Shown: one piece after another, positions 1 through 7,662 of the stretch
Position numbering within the stretch: position 1 is the stretch's first letter
How the letters are laid out: each line of letters opens with the position of its first letter
Origin: an uncultured Paraprevotella sp.
GTDB taxonomy: Bacteria > Bacteroidota > Bacteroidia > Bacteroidales > Bacteroidaceae
Reading direction: 5' to 3'
Assembly: GCA_900770805.1 (NCBI GenBank)
Contig: CAAGLP010000182.1
Coordinates: forward strand, 1-13,504
Length of the DNA stretch: 13,504 nt
Position numbers and translations under genes: made by a program
The notes under the pieces: generated by a model
The model's input: the letters and a program-made list of their open reading frames with translations, nothing else
Databases searched by the model: none
What the model was told of the DNA's origin: nothing

Positions 1-340
1 ATGAAGAATCAGACCTATGGTATGGACATTGAAACAGCATTCTTCCAGACAAAAGAATCTGACATGGTAGCAGAACTGGTTGCCATGCACCAATCGGTTT
101 CATGCAACGGTTTTCGTACCCCCAAGATTTTAAGAAAGAGGGGCAGTACACATAACCATCGCTTGTATTTCTTTAGGTCCTACAGGATTTACCTCGTAGA
201 CAGACAATTTTTCCATAACTTATTACCACGTTCGACGTACTATTTTACCAAATCGACAGATGTGTTGATTCGCTTTGGTAAACTCGTTATTTAGCGGGAT
301 GTATTCTTTATATTTATATAATAATGTATTGTGAGCCTCA

Positions 341-356
341 TTGCAAAGTAATGCAA
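341..356. promoter_or_regulatory. Inverted repeat upstream of the phosphate transporter
   Basis: TTGCA and TGCAA arms are separated by six bases, 55 bases before the chosen start codon at 412. The position would suit an operator or an upstream promoter element, but five-base arms in AT-rich DNA arise easily by chance and I do not recognise a known regulator's site. Confidence 0.2.
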
Positions 357-379
357 CGACCCTTACAATACCATGTATA

Positions 380-388
380 TATATTTTG
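380..388 (+). promoter_or_regulatory. Possible Bacteroidota -7 element (TATATTTTG)
   Basis: TATATTTTG resembles the Bacteroidota -7 consensus TAnnTTTG with one extra spacer base. It would place the transcript start near 395, leaving a short leader before the ATG at 412 and excluding the in-frame ATG at 373 as the start. No good -33 TTTG lies at the usual distance, so the call is weak. Confidence 0.25.
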
Positions 389-411
389 CAAACAACAAAG
401 AATCATCCGCA

Positions 412-2148
412 ATGGAAATATTTCAAATCTTTACCCTCTTAGGAGCATTGGGTATGTTCCTATATGGCATGAACCTTATGAGTTCAGGCCTTCAAAAGGC
501 GTCTGGCGACAAATTGAGGAGCTTCCTCTCAGCCATGACCTCCAACCCCTTTAAGGGTGTGCTTACCGGACTTGGTATCACATCCGTAATCCAGTCGTCT
601 TCGGCAACTACCGTAATGGTGGTAAGTTTCGTAAATGCCGGACTTCTCACATTGGCGCAGGCCATAGGTGTAATTATGGGAGCCAACATTGGTACTACCG
701 TTACAGCCTGGCTCGTTTCATGGCTTGGCTTCAAGGCGGACATATCTGTTCTTGCTGTACCTTTGATGTTGTTCGGTTTCCTCTTCTCCAACTCCAAGAA
801 GAACCAGCGCCAGAACATAGGTGAACTCATCGTGGGTTTCTGCCTTCTGTTCCTCGGTCTTTCATTTATGAAGGAATCCGTACCAGACCTTAATGAGACA
901 CCGGAAGTGCTTGATTTCGTCAAGACATGGTCCAGTTACGGCTTTACTTCTGTACTGCTATTTTTGGTTTTTGGTACGGTTCTTACTTTGGTTCTGCAAT
1001 CTTCTTCTGCTACCATGGCCATCACCCTCATCATGCTCAGCATGGGATGGATCCCATTTGAAATGGCCTGTGCCATGGTGCTTGGTGAGAACATAGGTAC
1101 AACCATCACCGCCAACATTGCGGCCTCCATAGGTAATACCCAGGCCAAGCGTGCCGCCATGTCCCACACTATTTTCAATGTGTTTGGCGTGCTGTGGGCA
1201 CTGATTTTATATAAGCCTTTCCTCAGTCTGGTGGGCCTCATTACCGCCACCGTGTTTGGTTTGCCCAATCCATCTGCCGAAGGTTTTGCTGTCAGTGGTC
1301 CCAACTCTGCCGAAGGTGTTGCTGCACTCTATGGTTTGTCTATGTTGCACACCCTGTTCAATACCATCAACACCTTCTTGCTGATATGGTTTATCAAGTA
1401 CATAGAGAAGGCTGTGGTGTTTATCATAAGGGCTCCGAAGGATCAGGAGAACGAGGTGTTCCGTTTGAAGTATATTTCTGCTGGTCCATTGGCAACACCA
1501 GAACTTGCTCTGGAGCAAGCCTTTAATGAAATCATGCATTTTGCCCAGATTTCCAAGAAGGGTCTGGCTTACGTCAGGGCTGCCGTTGCAGAAAAAAACA
1601 CAGATAAATTCGAGGAATTATGTAACAAACTCGTCAAGTATGAGGAGATCTCCGACCGAATAGAATACGAGATAGCCACCTTCTTGAATGGCGTTTCTGC
1701 CGGTGATATCAGTGAGGACACCTCAAAGCAGATAAAGGCCATGTACAAGATTATCAAGGAACTTGAATCTCTCGGTGATTCTGGTGAGGTAATAAGTCGC
1801 ATCCTATCCAGAAGGAATGTGCATAACAAGACCTTTGACGACGAGACCATCAAGAAGCTACAAGGCATGGCAGATGCTGTGGACAATGCCTATGATGCAA
1901 TGATAGACAATCTGGCAGCTGTGCACAAGGGTACACTTACAGAGGTGTCCAATGCCTATAATGCTGAGGATCGTATCAACAATCTACGCAGCAATCTCAG
2001 GGATGCAGAGATAGAGGATATAGAGAATAACAAGAAGAACTACCAGACAAGCGTATATTATATAGATATAGTGAATCAGCTCGAGCGTATGGGCGATTTC
2101 ATCATCAATATCTCTCAGGATTTGGAAAGGTCCTTCGTGCGTAAATAA
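412..2148 (+). CDS. Na+/phosphate cotransporter with PhoU-like C-terminal domain
   Basis: A 578-residue inner-membrane protein of the Na/Pi-cotransporter family (NptA/YjbB type), which imports or exports inorganic phosphate coupled to sodium. The family's inverted repeats are plain: QSSSATT at residues 61-67 with GANIGTT at 90-96, and QSSSATM at 196-202 with GENIGTT at 225-231. Hydrophobic helices fill about residues 1-340. Residues from about 385 to 570 are helical and charged, like the PhoU domain often fused to these transporters, which may sense phosphate or regulate the channel. I chose the ATG at 412 because the protein then opens with the family's usual hydrophobic MEIFQIFTLLGALGMFLYGM; the in-frame ATG at 373 adds 13 atypical residues encoded by promoter-like DNA. 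The gene stands alone, facing the long minus-strand cluster. No pho-regulon box is recognisable. Confidence 0.93.
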   Translation: MEIFQIFTLLGALGMFLYGMNLMSSGLQKASGDKLRSFLSAMTSNPFKGVLTGLGITSVIQSSSATTVMVVSFVNAGLLTLAQAIGVIMGANIGTTVTAWLVSWLGFKADISVLAVPLMLFGFLFSNSKKNQRQNIGELIVGFCLLFLGLSFMKESVPDLNETPEVLDFVKTWSSYGFTSVLLFLVFGTVLTLVLQSSSATMAITLIMLSMGWIPFEMACAMVLGENIGTTITANIAASIGNTQAKRAAMSHTIFNVFGVLWALILYKPFLSLVGLITATVFGLPNPSAEGFAVSGPNSAEGVAALYGLSMLHTLFNTINTFLLIWFIKYIEKAVVFIIRAPKDQENEVFRLKYISAGPLATPELALEQAFNEIMHFAQISKKGLAYVRAAVAEKNTDKFEELCNKLVKYEEISDRIEYEIATFLNGVSAGDISEDTSKQIKAMYKIIKELESLGDSGEVISRILSRRNVHNKTFDDETIKKLQGMADAVDNAYDAMIDNLAAVHKGTLTEVSNAYNAEDRINNLRSNLRDAEIEDIENNKKNYQTSVYYIDIVNQLERMGDFIINISQDLERSFVRK

Positions 2149-2155
2149 TGCATGA

Positions 2156-2169
2156 TAGGGCATGCCCTA
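2156..2169. repeat. Perfect 14-bp palindrome
   Basis: TAGGGCATGCCCTA is its own reverse complement and starts seven bases after the transporter stop codon. It has no loop, so a DNA-binding site or a small part of the terminator region is more likely than an RNA hairpin. No function can be assigned from the sequence. Confidence 0.5.
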
Positions 2170-2185
2170 GAAACAAGATTATGTT

Positions 2186-2226
2186 GGCGTGTCGGCATCG
2201 TGATGTCGGCACGTCAAATGTTTTTT
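2186..2226 (+). terminator. Rho-independent terminator of the phosphate transporter
   Basis: Arms 2186-2199 and 2202-2215 pair over all 14 positions, three of them G-U, and two further T-A pairs can be added outside (2184-2185 with 2216-2217). The closing turn is effectively CGTG. A run of six T follows at 2221-2226, a few bases after the stem. Placement 37 bases after the stop codon at 2148 fits termination of the plus-strand gene. The opposing minus-strand cluster ends at 2297 and may use the same stem, though it lacks a T-run in that direction. Confidence 0.7.
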
Positions 2227-2244
2227 GTTGTCGGCACAACAAAA
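2223..2244. terminator. Second hairpin in the convergent gap
   Basis: TTTTGTTGT (2223-2231) and ACAACAAAA (2236-2244) pair perfectly over nine bases around a CGGC loop. Its left arm uses the T-run of the preceding terminator, so the two structures compete or act in succession. The arms are AT-rich. It may help stop transcripts arriving from the minus-strand cluster, but neither direction has a clean T tail after it. Confidence 0.4.
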
Positions 2245-2296
2245 TCTATTCATCACGACTCATGCCAGACTTTGGTATGATTCCGATGATTTTACC

Positions 2297-2914
2297 TTAA
2301 TCAAAAACCTTGAATTCGTAGCCTTGGTTCTTTATCCACAAGAGAGCCTCGGGCAGGATGCGGTGTAGCTTGTCTATGCTTTTCAGACTATCATGGAAGG
2401 TGATGATACTGCCGTTACGGGTATAGCGCTTTACGTTTTCAAGCACCTTTTCAGGAGTGAGGCGGTTGCTGTAGTCGCGGGTTACGAGGTCCCACATTAC
2501 CACGCGCCATCCATCGGTTATCATCTTATGATACTGCATAGGCTTCATCCATCCGTGTGGTGGGCGGAACAGTTTACCACTATGCAGAATATCTTCAGCC
2601 TTCTGTACATTGTCCAGGTATTTACACGGCATCCAGCGGAAACCGCCTATATGGTTGAAGGTGTGGTTGCCTATACGATGCCCCCGGCGGCGCACTTCTT
2701 CATGCAGATGCGGATAGCGGCAGGCATTGTCTCCCACCATAAAAAAAGTGGCCTTGATGCCCAGGTTATCCAGGACATCAAGGACGTATGGTGTAGCTTC
2801 TGGAATTGGGCCATCGTCAAAGGTCAGATATACCGACCTCTGACTTTGGTCCATTCTCCATAGGGCTTTTGGATAGAGCCAACGAAGAAAACTTGCTGGT
2901 TGCTCTATTATCAT
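2297..2914 (-). CDS. NodB-type polysaccharide deacetylase
   Basis: A 205-residue carbohydrate esterase of family 4, which removes N- or O-acetyl groups from polysaccharides such as peptidoglycan or envelope glycans using a divalent metal. All five family motifs are present: TFDDGP with D33 and D34, the HTFNH metal motif with H84 and H88, RPPHG at 117-121, WDLVTRD at 141-147, and FHDS with H174 and D175. The first Asp is the expected catalytic base, and D34, H84 and H88 the metal ligands. The frame is open to 3169, but that extension lies over the preceding gene. The ATG at 2914 overlaps the DUF2723 stop as ATGA, pointing to translational coupling. There is no clear signal peptide, only a moderately hydrophobic N-terminus, so a cytoplasmic or membrane-edge role on a lipid-linked glycan is possible. 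The substrate is unknown. Confidence 0.9.
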   Translation of the reverse strand: MIIEQPASFLRWLYPKALWRMDQSQRSVYLTFDDGPIPEATPYVLDVLDNLGIKATFFMVGDNACRYPHLHEEVRRRGHRIGNHTFNHIGGFRWMPCKYLDNVQKAEDILHSGKLFRPPHGWMKPMQYHKMITDGWRVVMWDLVTRDYSNRLTPEKVLENVKRYTRNGSIITFHDSLKSIDKLHRILPEALLWIKNQGYEFKVFD

Positions 2915-5900
2915 CTGTAGAGGTATCCGCTGAACATGATATGGTATGCCTGAAGCTTCTCCTCCAATTCCTTGTGGTTGGCGGAATTGGTACTGCCAAG
3001 AATCTCCACGGCACTGTTCAGCTGATATACATTGTAAAGAATATTCTGGGCGCAGGACTGTTGCACACGAGTTTTCAGGCCAGCATACCAGTCGAGGTAC
3101 TCGCAGGCGTTGGTGGCAATGTCCATGGCAATGCTTTCGGCCTCCTGCTTCTCGTCCTGCATCAGCCATACGCGTGCCAGATCCAGACTACCGCTCATAT
3201 AATTGTGATGTACGGTCTCGGCTGGGATTACCTCCTTGGCATAGCGTACCACGTTTAGAGCCTTATCCTTCTTGCCCTCGCGCATCAGTTGCATGGCAAG
3301 GGTAGCGAACAGACGACGATGTGTGTAGCACATGCGCAGAACAGTCTCGTCCAGATATATGTCGGGATTGTCCAGACCACCGAAGCGGAACTTGTTCATC
3401 ATGTTGTCGTACATGCGTTCGGTGTCCATAGTCATGCCGGTATCCTTGGTATTGAAAGGAGTGATACGGTCTACCAAACCTTCTCGTACGAAGTTGTTGC
3501 CCAGTGAACCATAATTGTCGCTGCCCACGGTACATGCCACATACAAGGGGCGTTCCCAATTGGTACGGCAGAGCATTTCGTATATCATCATTTCGCTCTT
3601 GTACACGGCACGCTTGCCCTTCAGACTTATGTGCATCACGTCGGGAATGGAATCACCGGCAATCATCATGCCACTACGACGTACAGCTTCCTTGTCGATG
3701 GTGATAATTACGGAGTCTGTGGGGAAGCACTGAAGTTCTTCGTTGTCGTTCAGAATCCATTTGTCAATGATATTGCTCAGTTCGTATGGGTTCTCGCCGA
3801 GCAGTTCCTTCATGGCCTGTGGCTCGTCCTTCAGAATCTCTATGGCACGTTCCAGTTCGCCTGGGCGTACGGAGATACCTTCTCTTGTACCGGTAACATA
3901 CTGCAGACGCTTCCACTTGATGGGTACTGCAGGTGAGTCGTAGGCAGGACGCTTCATCTGGTCTATGTACCAGTCGGTCTGCAGGTAAGAAAGGTTGCAG
4001 ACACGTGCATCGGTACGGATACCTTCTGTTTCCTGGCAATACCACAGAGGGAAGGTGTCATTGTCGCCATTGGTAAAGATGATGGGAGACTTGCCCTCGT
4101 CCAGACTCATCAAATAGTTCTGACCGAAATCACGACAGGTGTAGCGTCCGCTACGGTCGTGGTCATCCCATGTCTGAGAAGCCATCTGTACAGGAACCAG
4201 CAGACACAGTCCGCTCAGCACGGCACCATAAACCTCCTTCTTCTTGAATACATATTTATTAAGCAGGTCGCTGATAGCAGCAACACCCAAGCCAATCCAG
4301 ATGGCGAAGGCGTAGAACGAACCGGCATATGCATAGTCGCGCTCGCGAGGCTGGACAGGAGTCTGGTTAAGGTACAGCACAATGGCCAGACCAGTCATGA
4401 AGAACAGGAAGAACACTACCCAGAACTGCTTCACACCCTCGTCCACCATACCATTCTTGGTATTGATGCGCTTGTTCACCTGCCATACAAGGCCGAGGAT
4501 ACCGAGGATCAGAGGCAGACAGTAGAACACGTTGCGTCCTTTGTTCTCGCGAAGTTCAGTGGGCAGTTTGCTCTGGTCGCCAAGGCGCATGTTGTCAAAG
4601 AAGGAAATACCCGTAATCCAGTTGCCATGCTCCAGTTCGCCATGTCCCTGGATGTCGTTCTGGCGGCCGGCAAAGTTCCACATAAAATAGCGCCAGTACA
4701 TGAAGTTCACCTGATAGGACCAGAAGAAATAGAGGTTCTCCATCATTGTGGGTACCTTTATGGTCTTTCTCTCGCCAAGATGGTCTATTGTTACGTTCTT
4801 GCCATCAATACCGCCCATCCATTCCTCGTAGTTGTTCTTATGTCGGGTGTCATGCATACGAGGGAACAGCATGTTGTAGGTATAGATATATTTTTTCTTA
4901 TAGTCTATGATTTCATAGCGGTCAGGCTCGTTCTCAGACTTCTTTTCTACGCGCTGGTATTGTGGAGCTCCCTCTATGCATGCTGGAACATAATATTGTC
5001 CCTTTACTTCCATCTTGATGGGAGCAGAATAAGGCTGACCGTAAAGCAGAGGGCTATCGCCATACTGGTCGCGAGCCAGATAACTACCCAGGGTGAATAC
5101 GTCTTCTGGAGAGTTCTGGTCCATGGGTGTATTGGCAGTTGAACGAATCACGATGACTGCATAAGAAGAATAGCCTATCATTATCATCAGCAGGCAAAGT
5201 AGAGTGGTGTTCATCAGTCTGGCAGAAATCCAATGAACTCCATCCTTGGCACGGCTCAATACGAAGTACAGGATACCCATTGCTATTATTCCGATCACGA
5301 TACTGCTGATGCCATGTCCGTAGAATGGAATACCCAGCATACCAATGCCTGCAATGAAGGACAAGTTCATCCTTAGGCGACTTTTCTGTACTGTTGATTC
5401 CCAGATGGCCCACAGTACTATGGCGATGAGTATGAACAGGTACACTACCAGACCGGTATTGAAGGGCAGGCTGAGGCTATTTACAAAGAGTAGCTCAAAC
5501 CATCCGCCCACCTTAACGATACCTGGCACGAGACCATACAGCACCACTGCCACAAGCACAAAACTGCCCAATAGAGCTACAAGGCTACCCTTGACATTTG
5601 GGTTTGTGTGTCTCTTGTAGTACCACACCAATACGAGGGCAGGCAGACAGAGCAGGTTCAGCAGGTGTACGCCGATACTGAGACCAGTGAGGTAAGCAAT
5701 GAGTATAAGCCATCGGTCGGCATTGGGCTCATCGGCATTCTCCTCCCACTTGAGGATGAGCCAGAATACTACGGCAGTGAACAGGCTGGAATAGGCATAA
5801 ACCTCGCCCTCTACGGCAGAGTACCAGAAGGTGTCTGAGAAGGTATATGCCATAGCACCTGTCATGGCTGCTATTTCTACAGTGAGTCCCTGTCCCCAGG

Positions 5901-6237
5901 TCTTTATCTGTCCGTTATCGCCCACCAGTTTACGAGTCAGATGACTGATGCTCCAGAATAGGAACATGATACACGCTGCAGAGAACAGTGCGCTCATAAT
6001 GTTCACCATCATAGCCACTTTGGTTGGGTCGTCGGTGAACTGTGAGAAAATGTTTCCCGTCAGCATGAAGAAAGGTGCGCCGGGGGGGTGTCCCACTTCC
6101 AACTTGAATGCAGTTGTAATGAATTCGGGACAGTCCCAGAAACTTGCCGTGGGCTCTATCGTGCTGCAATACACGAAAGCCGCAATGGCAAAAGCAATCC
6201 ACCCCATAAGGGTGTCGATCTGTTTGAACTGTTTCAT
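2911..6237 (-). CDS. DUF2723 (GT-C-like) membrane protein
   Basis: A 1108-residue protein of the DUF2723 family (PF11028), which includes animal TMEM260, described as a protein O-mannosyltransferase. By analogy it may transfer a sugar from a lipid carrier on the periplasmic face; that is inference. The N-terminus carries the family signature: a first helix at about 10-27, FWDCPEF with acidic D35 and E38 at 33-39, and GHPPGAP at 49-55. Roughly a dozen hydrophobic segments run to about residue 690, with QTPVQPRERDYAY near 632. The rest, about 700-1108, looks soluble; it contains TNGDNDTFPLWY near 725 and ends in charged TPR-like helices. It lies 10 nt after the YqaA-like gene and overlaps the deacetylase by 4 nt. 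A run of seven C on the coding strand encodes part of the HPPG motif. The family call is firm; substrate and activity are not shown. Confidence 0.88.
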   Translation of the reverse strand: MKQFKQIDTLMGWIAFAIAAFVYCSTIEPTASFWDCPEFITTAFKLEVGHPPGAPFFMLTGNIFSQFTDDPTKVAMMVNIMSALFSAACIMFLFWSISHLTRKLVGDNGQIKTWGQGLTVEIAAMTGAMAYTFSDTFWYSAVEGEVYAYSSLFTAVVFWLILKWEENADEPNADRWLILIAYLTGLSIGVHLLNLLCLPALVLVWYYKRHTNPNVKGSLVALLGSFVLVAVVLYGLVPGIVKVGGWFELLFVNSLSLPFNTGLVVYLFILIAIVLWAIWESTVQKSRLRMNLSFIAGIGMLGIPFYGHGISSIVIGIIAMGILYFVLSRAKDGVHWISARLMNTTLLCLLMIMIGYSSYAVIVIRSTANTPMDQNSPEDVFTLGSYLARDQYGDSPLLYGQPYSAPIKMEVKGQYYVPACIEGAPQYQRVEKKSENEPDRYEIIDYKKKYIYTYNMLFPRMHDTRHKNNYEEWMGGIDGKNVTIDHLGERKTIKVPTMMENLYFFWSYQVNFMYWRYFMWNFAGRQNDIQGHGELEHGNWITGISFFDNMRLGDQSKLPTELRENKGRNVFYCLPLILGILGLVWQVNKRINTKNGMVDEGVKQFWVVFFLFFMTGLAIVLYLNQTPVQPRERDYAYAGSFYAFAIWIGLGVAAISDLLNKYVFKKKEVYGAVLSGLCLLVPVQMASQTWDDHDRSGRYTCRDFGQNYLMSLDEGKSPIIFTNGDNDTFPLWYCQETEGIRTDARVCNLSYLQTDWYIDQMKRPAYDSPAVPIKWKRLQYVTGTREGISVRPGELERAIEILKDEPQAMKELLGENPYELSNIIDKWILNDNEELQCFPTDSVIITIDKEAVRRSGMMIAGDSIPDVMHISLKGKRAVYKSEMMIYEMLCRTNWERPLYVACTVGSDNYGSLGNNFVREGLVDRITPFNTKDTGMTMDTERMYDNMMNKFRFGGLDNPDIYLDETVLRMCYTHRRLFATLAMQLMREGKKDKALNVVRYAKEVIPAETVHHNYMSGSLDLARVWLMQDEKQEAESIAMDIATNACEYLDWYAGLKTRVQQSCAQNILYNVYQLNSAVEILGSTNSANHKELEEKLQAYHIMFSGYLYR

Positions 6238-6247
6238 TATTGTTTGT

Positions 6248-6703
6248 TTAGTTATTTATATAATATATCGAGATAATGATGATGGCATAGCGCACAGCCT
6301 TGCCTACGGAGATGGACATGAGTGTTGTATATGGATTGGCTCGCATATAACCGAGGGTCACACTGAGCACACTGCCCAAGACGGGCAAGAAGCACAGCGT
6401 GCCTATCCATGAGCCACGTCCGTCAATCCATTCTCTTGTCCTGTTAACTTTCTCACTTGAAATATGAAGATATTTCTCAATCCACTCCATGCGTCCGAAG
6501 GTGCCTATCCAGTAGTTGAACATTGAACCGGCCACATTGCCCGCTGTGGCACAGAGAAACAGTGGCCATGGCTCCAAACCTGCCAGTTGCAGGCTTACCA
6601 TTATCGCCTCGCTACTGAAGGGGAAGATACTACCGGCCAGAAAGGCAGCAATGGTCATACCCAAATAGCCATAACTTTCAAAGGCCTGTATCAGAACGTC
6701 CAT
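6248..6703 (-). CDS. YqaA-family (VTT/DedA-like) membrane protein
   Basis: A 151-residue inner-membrane protein of the YqaA branch of the VTT (SNARE-associated, DedA) superfamily. These proteins are small, and E. coli YqaA is of similar length. Visible family features are an N-terminal hydrophobic segment followed by FSSEAIMVSL at about 29-38, ATAGNVAGS with NYWIG in the middle, a LPVLGSVLSVTLGYMR re-entrant-type segment, and GKAVRY near the C-terminus. DedA relatives act in lipid-carrier or phospholipid flipping; whether YqaA does so is not known. The start at 6703 lies 13 nt inside the end of the upstream membrane-protein gene, and the next gene begins 10 nt after its stop, so it is probably co-translated with both. 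A lipid-carrier role would suit the downstream glycosyltransferase-like gene, but that is inference. Confidence 0.85.
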   Translation of the reverse strand: MDVLIQAFESYGYLGMTIAAFLAGSIFPFSSEAIMVSLQLAGLEPWPLFLCATAGNVAGSMFNYWIGTFGRMEWIEKYLHISSEKVNRTREWIDGRGSWIGTLCFLPVLGSVLSVTLGYMRANPYTTLMSISVGKAVRYAIIIISIYYINN

Positions 6704-7656
6704 ATTCCTAAATTTAGTGTGAACAACATTAGTGTTAGAATGAGGGTCATCCAGAAGAAGAGGTTGCTGACAATTGTTCCGGTGAGGGCAAAAAAGTGGG
6801 CAATCATCGTACTTGCGCTAAGCATCAATACTGGAGCAAGTAGGCTGTACATGTCTGACATGGCAACAACAAGCAACCATGTTATCGCTGTCTGCATTAC
6901 ATATATGTACAGGAACATTCTGGTCCTTATCTTATCGTTATAGTAATTGCGCAGGTAGTGTACTATGCTTATCAGGGCAGTCAGTGTTAGAAGTGCAAAT
7001 CCCAGTGCTTCAGGCTCCTTGTATGAAAGCATCCATGCATAATTGCCGGCATTGAACAAGTCTGTGTTGAGCAGTCCTTCTGTCCAGCTCCAAAGGAAGC
7101 TGTAATTGTCAGAAACTATGCTCCATCCCAATACAAAGCACATGGGCAATATCAGTCCCACCAGTCCTGCCCATAATCCTCGCCATGTCAAGCTTCGCAG
7201 AAAAACTAGCAGATACCAATAGTATAGAGGCACGAAGACAAGAAGTTGTGGTATGGCCAGCGAGGCAATACCGAGGAGCACGAATGTATGGAAAACGTGT
7301 ATCACAGGTTCGTGCTGTTGATATGTCAGGAACATGACATAGTAGCTTCCTGCCAATGCCGGTACTGCTATCCACGCTTCGGAGAAAGTATGTATGTATG
7401 GCGTCAGTGAGATGCACACCACCCATACAGTGGCAATCATGCTGGAACGTATACGCAGTAGGGCAAAGACATTTGAGGTCTCTATTACTATGTAGGTGGA
7501 TATGGCTGCCAATGCCAATGAGATTATAGCGGAGTGGCTATAGTCGAACTCTTGGTTGTTTCCGTTCCAAAACCATGCGAGAGCACCTATCACCATGCAC
7601 AGAGGCAAGGTGACAGTACTCTCGCTGACGTGATTCTGGAAGCGGTTGTTGCGCAT
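6691..7656 (-). CDS. Unrecognised polytopic membrane protein
   Basis: I do not recognise this 321-residue protein. It is strongly hydrophobic, with about nine to ten predicted helices: roughly residues 15-31, 41-61, 71-88, 93-113, a long segment at 121-155, 161-180, 216-235, then two to four more to the C-terminus. The N-terminal 14 residues are polar and there is no cleavable signal peptide. Aromatic residues are dense in the mid-region (YYWYLLVFLRSL, SWTEGLL). No soluble domain or obvious catalytic motif stands out. It starts 6 nt after the purD stop and runs 13 nt into the YqaA-like gene, so it belongs to the operon. Position among YqaA, a DUF2723 protein and a deacetylase suggests an envelope role, which is inference. 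It could be one of the Bacteroidales-specific membrane families without a function. Confidence 0.8.
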   Translation of the reverse strand: MRNNRFQNHVSESTVTLPLCMVIGALAWFWNGNNQEFDYSHSAIISLALAAISTYIVIETSNVFALLRIRSSMIATVWVVCISLTPYIHTFSEAWIAVPALAGSYYVMFLTYQQHEPVIHVFHTFVLLGIASLAIPQLLVFVPLYYWYLLVFLRSLTWRGLWAGLVGLILPMCFVLGWSIVSDNYSFLWSWTEGLLNTDLFNAGNYAWMLSYKEPEALGFALLTLTALISIVHYLRNYYNDKIRTRMFLYIYVMQTAITWLLVVAMSDMYSLLAPVLMLSASTMIAHFFALTGTIVSNLFFWMTLILTLMLFTLNLGIWTF

Positions 7657-7662
7657 ATTCTT

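Larger units (their letters stand above)
1..411. other. Left-edge stretch with no supportable gene
   Basis: I see no convincing gene here. A 97-codon plus-strand frame begins at base 1 and ends at 294, but it has no recognisable domain and is rich in His, Arg, Phe and Tyr, like a chance reading. Minus-strand frames are equally short: a 28-codon frame starting at 216, and a frame from about 103 that stays open to the left edge. None overlaps another coherently, so a decayed gene fragment or plain intergenic DNA are both possible. Two possible stem-loops are visible, at 79-108 (GTTGC-ATG against CATGCAAC with a bulged C and an inner ACC/GGT stem) and at 116-149 (a CCCC/GGGG stem flanked by GTAC). 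The part from about 295 is AT-rich and probably holds the promoter of the phosphate transporter. Confidence 0.5.

Noticed and set aside
373..411. Upstream ATG of the phosphate transporter
   Set aside because: The 13 added residues are unlike family N-termini and overlap promoter-like AT-rich DNA.
2915..3169. In-frame 85-residue extension of the deacetylase
   Set aside because: It overlaps the end of the DUF2723 gene out of frame and has no family similarity; the ATGA junction gives a better start.
4159..5142. 327-codon open frame on the plus strand
   Set aside because: It lies wholly antisense to the DUF2723 gene, has no recognisable domain, and is rich in His, Val and Leu as expected of a reading opposite a membrane protein. 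Its length is probably a codon-bias effect.
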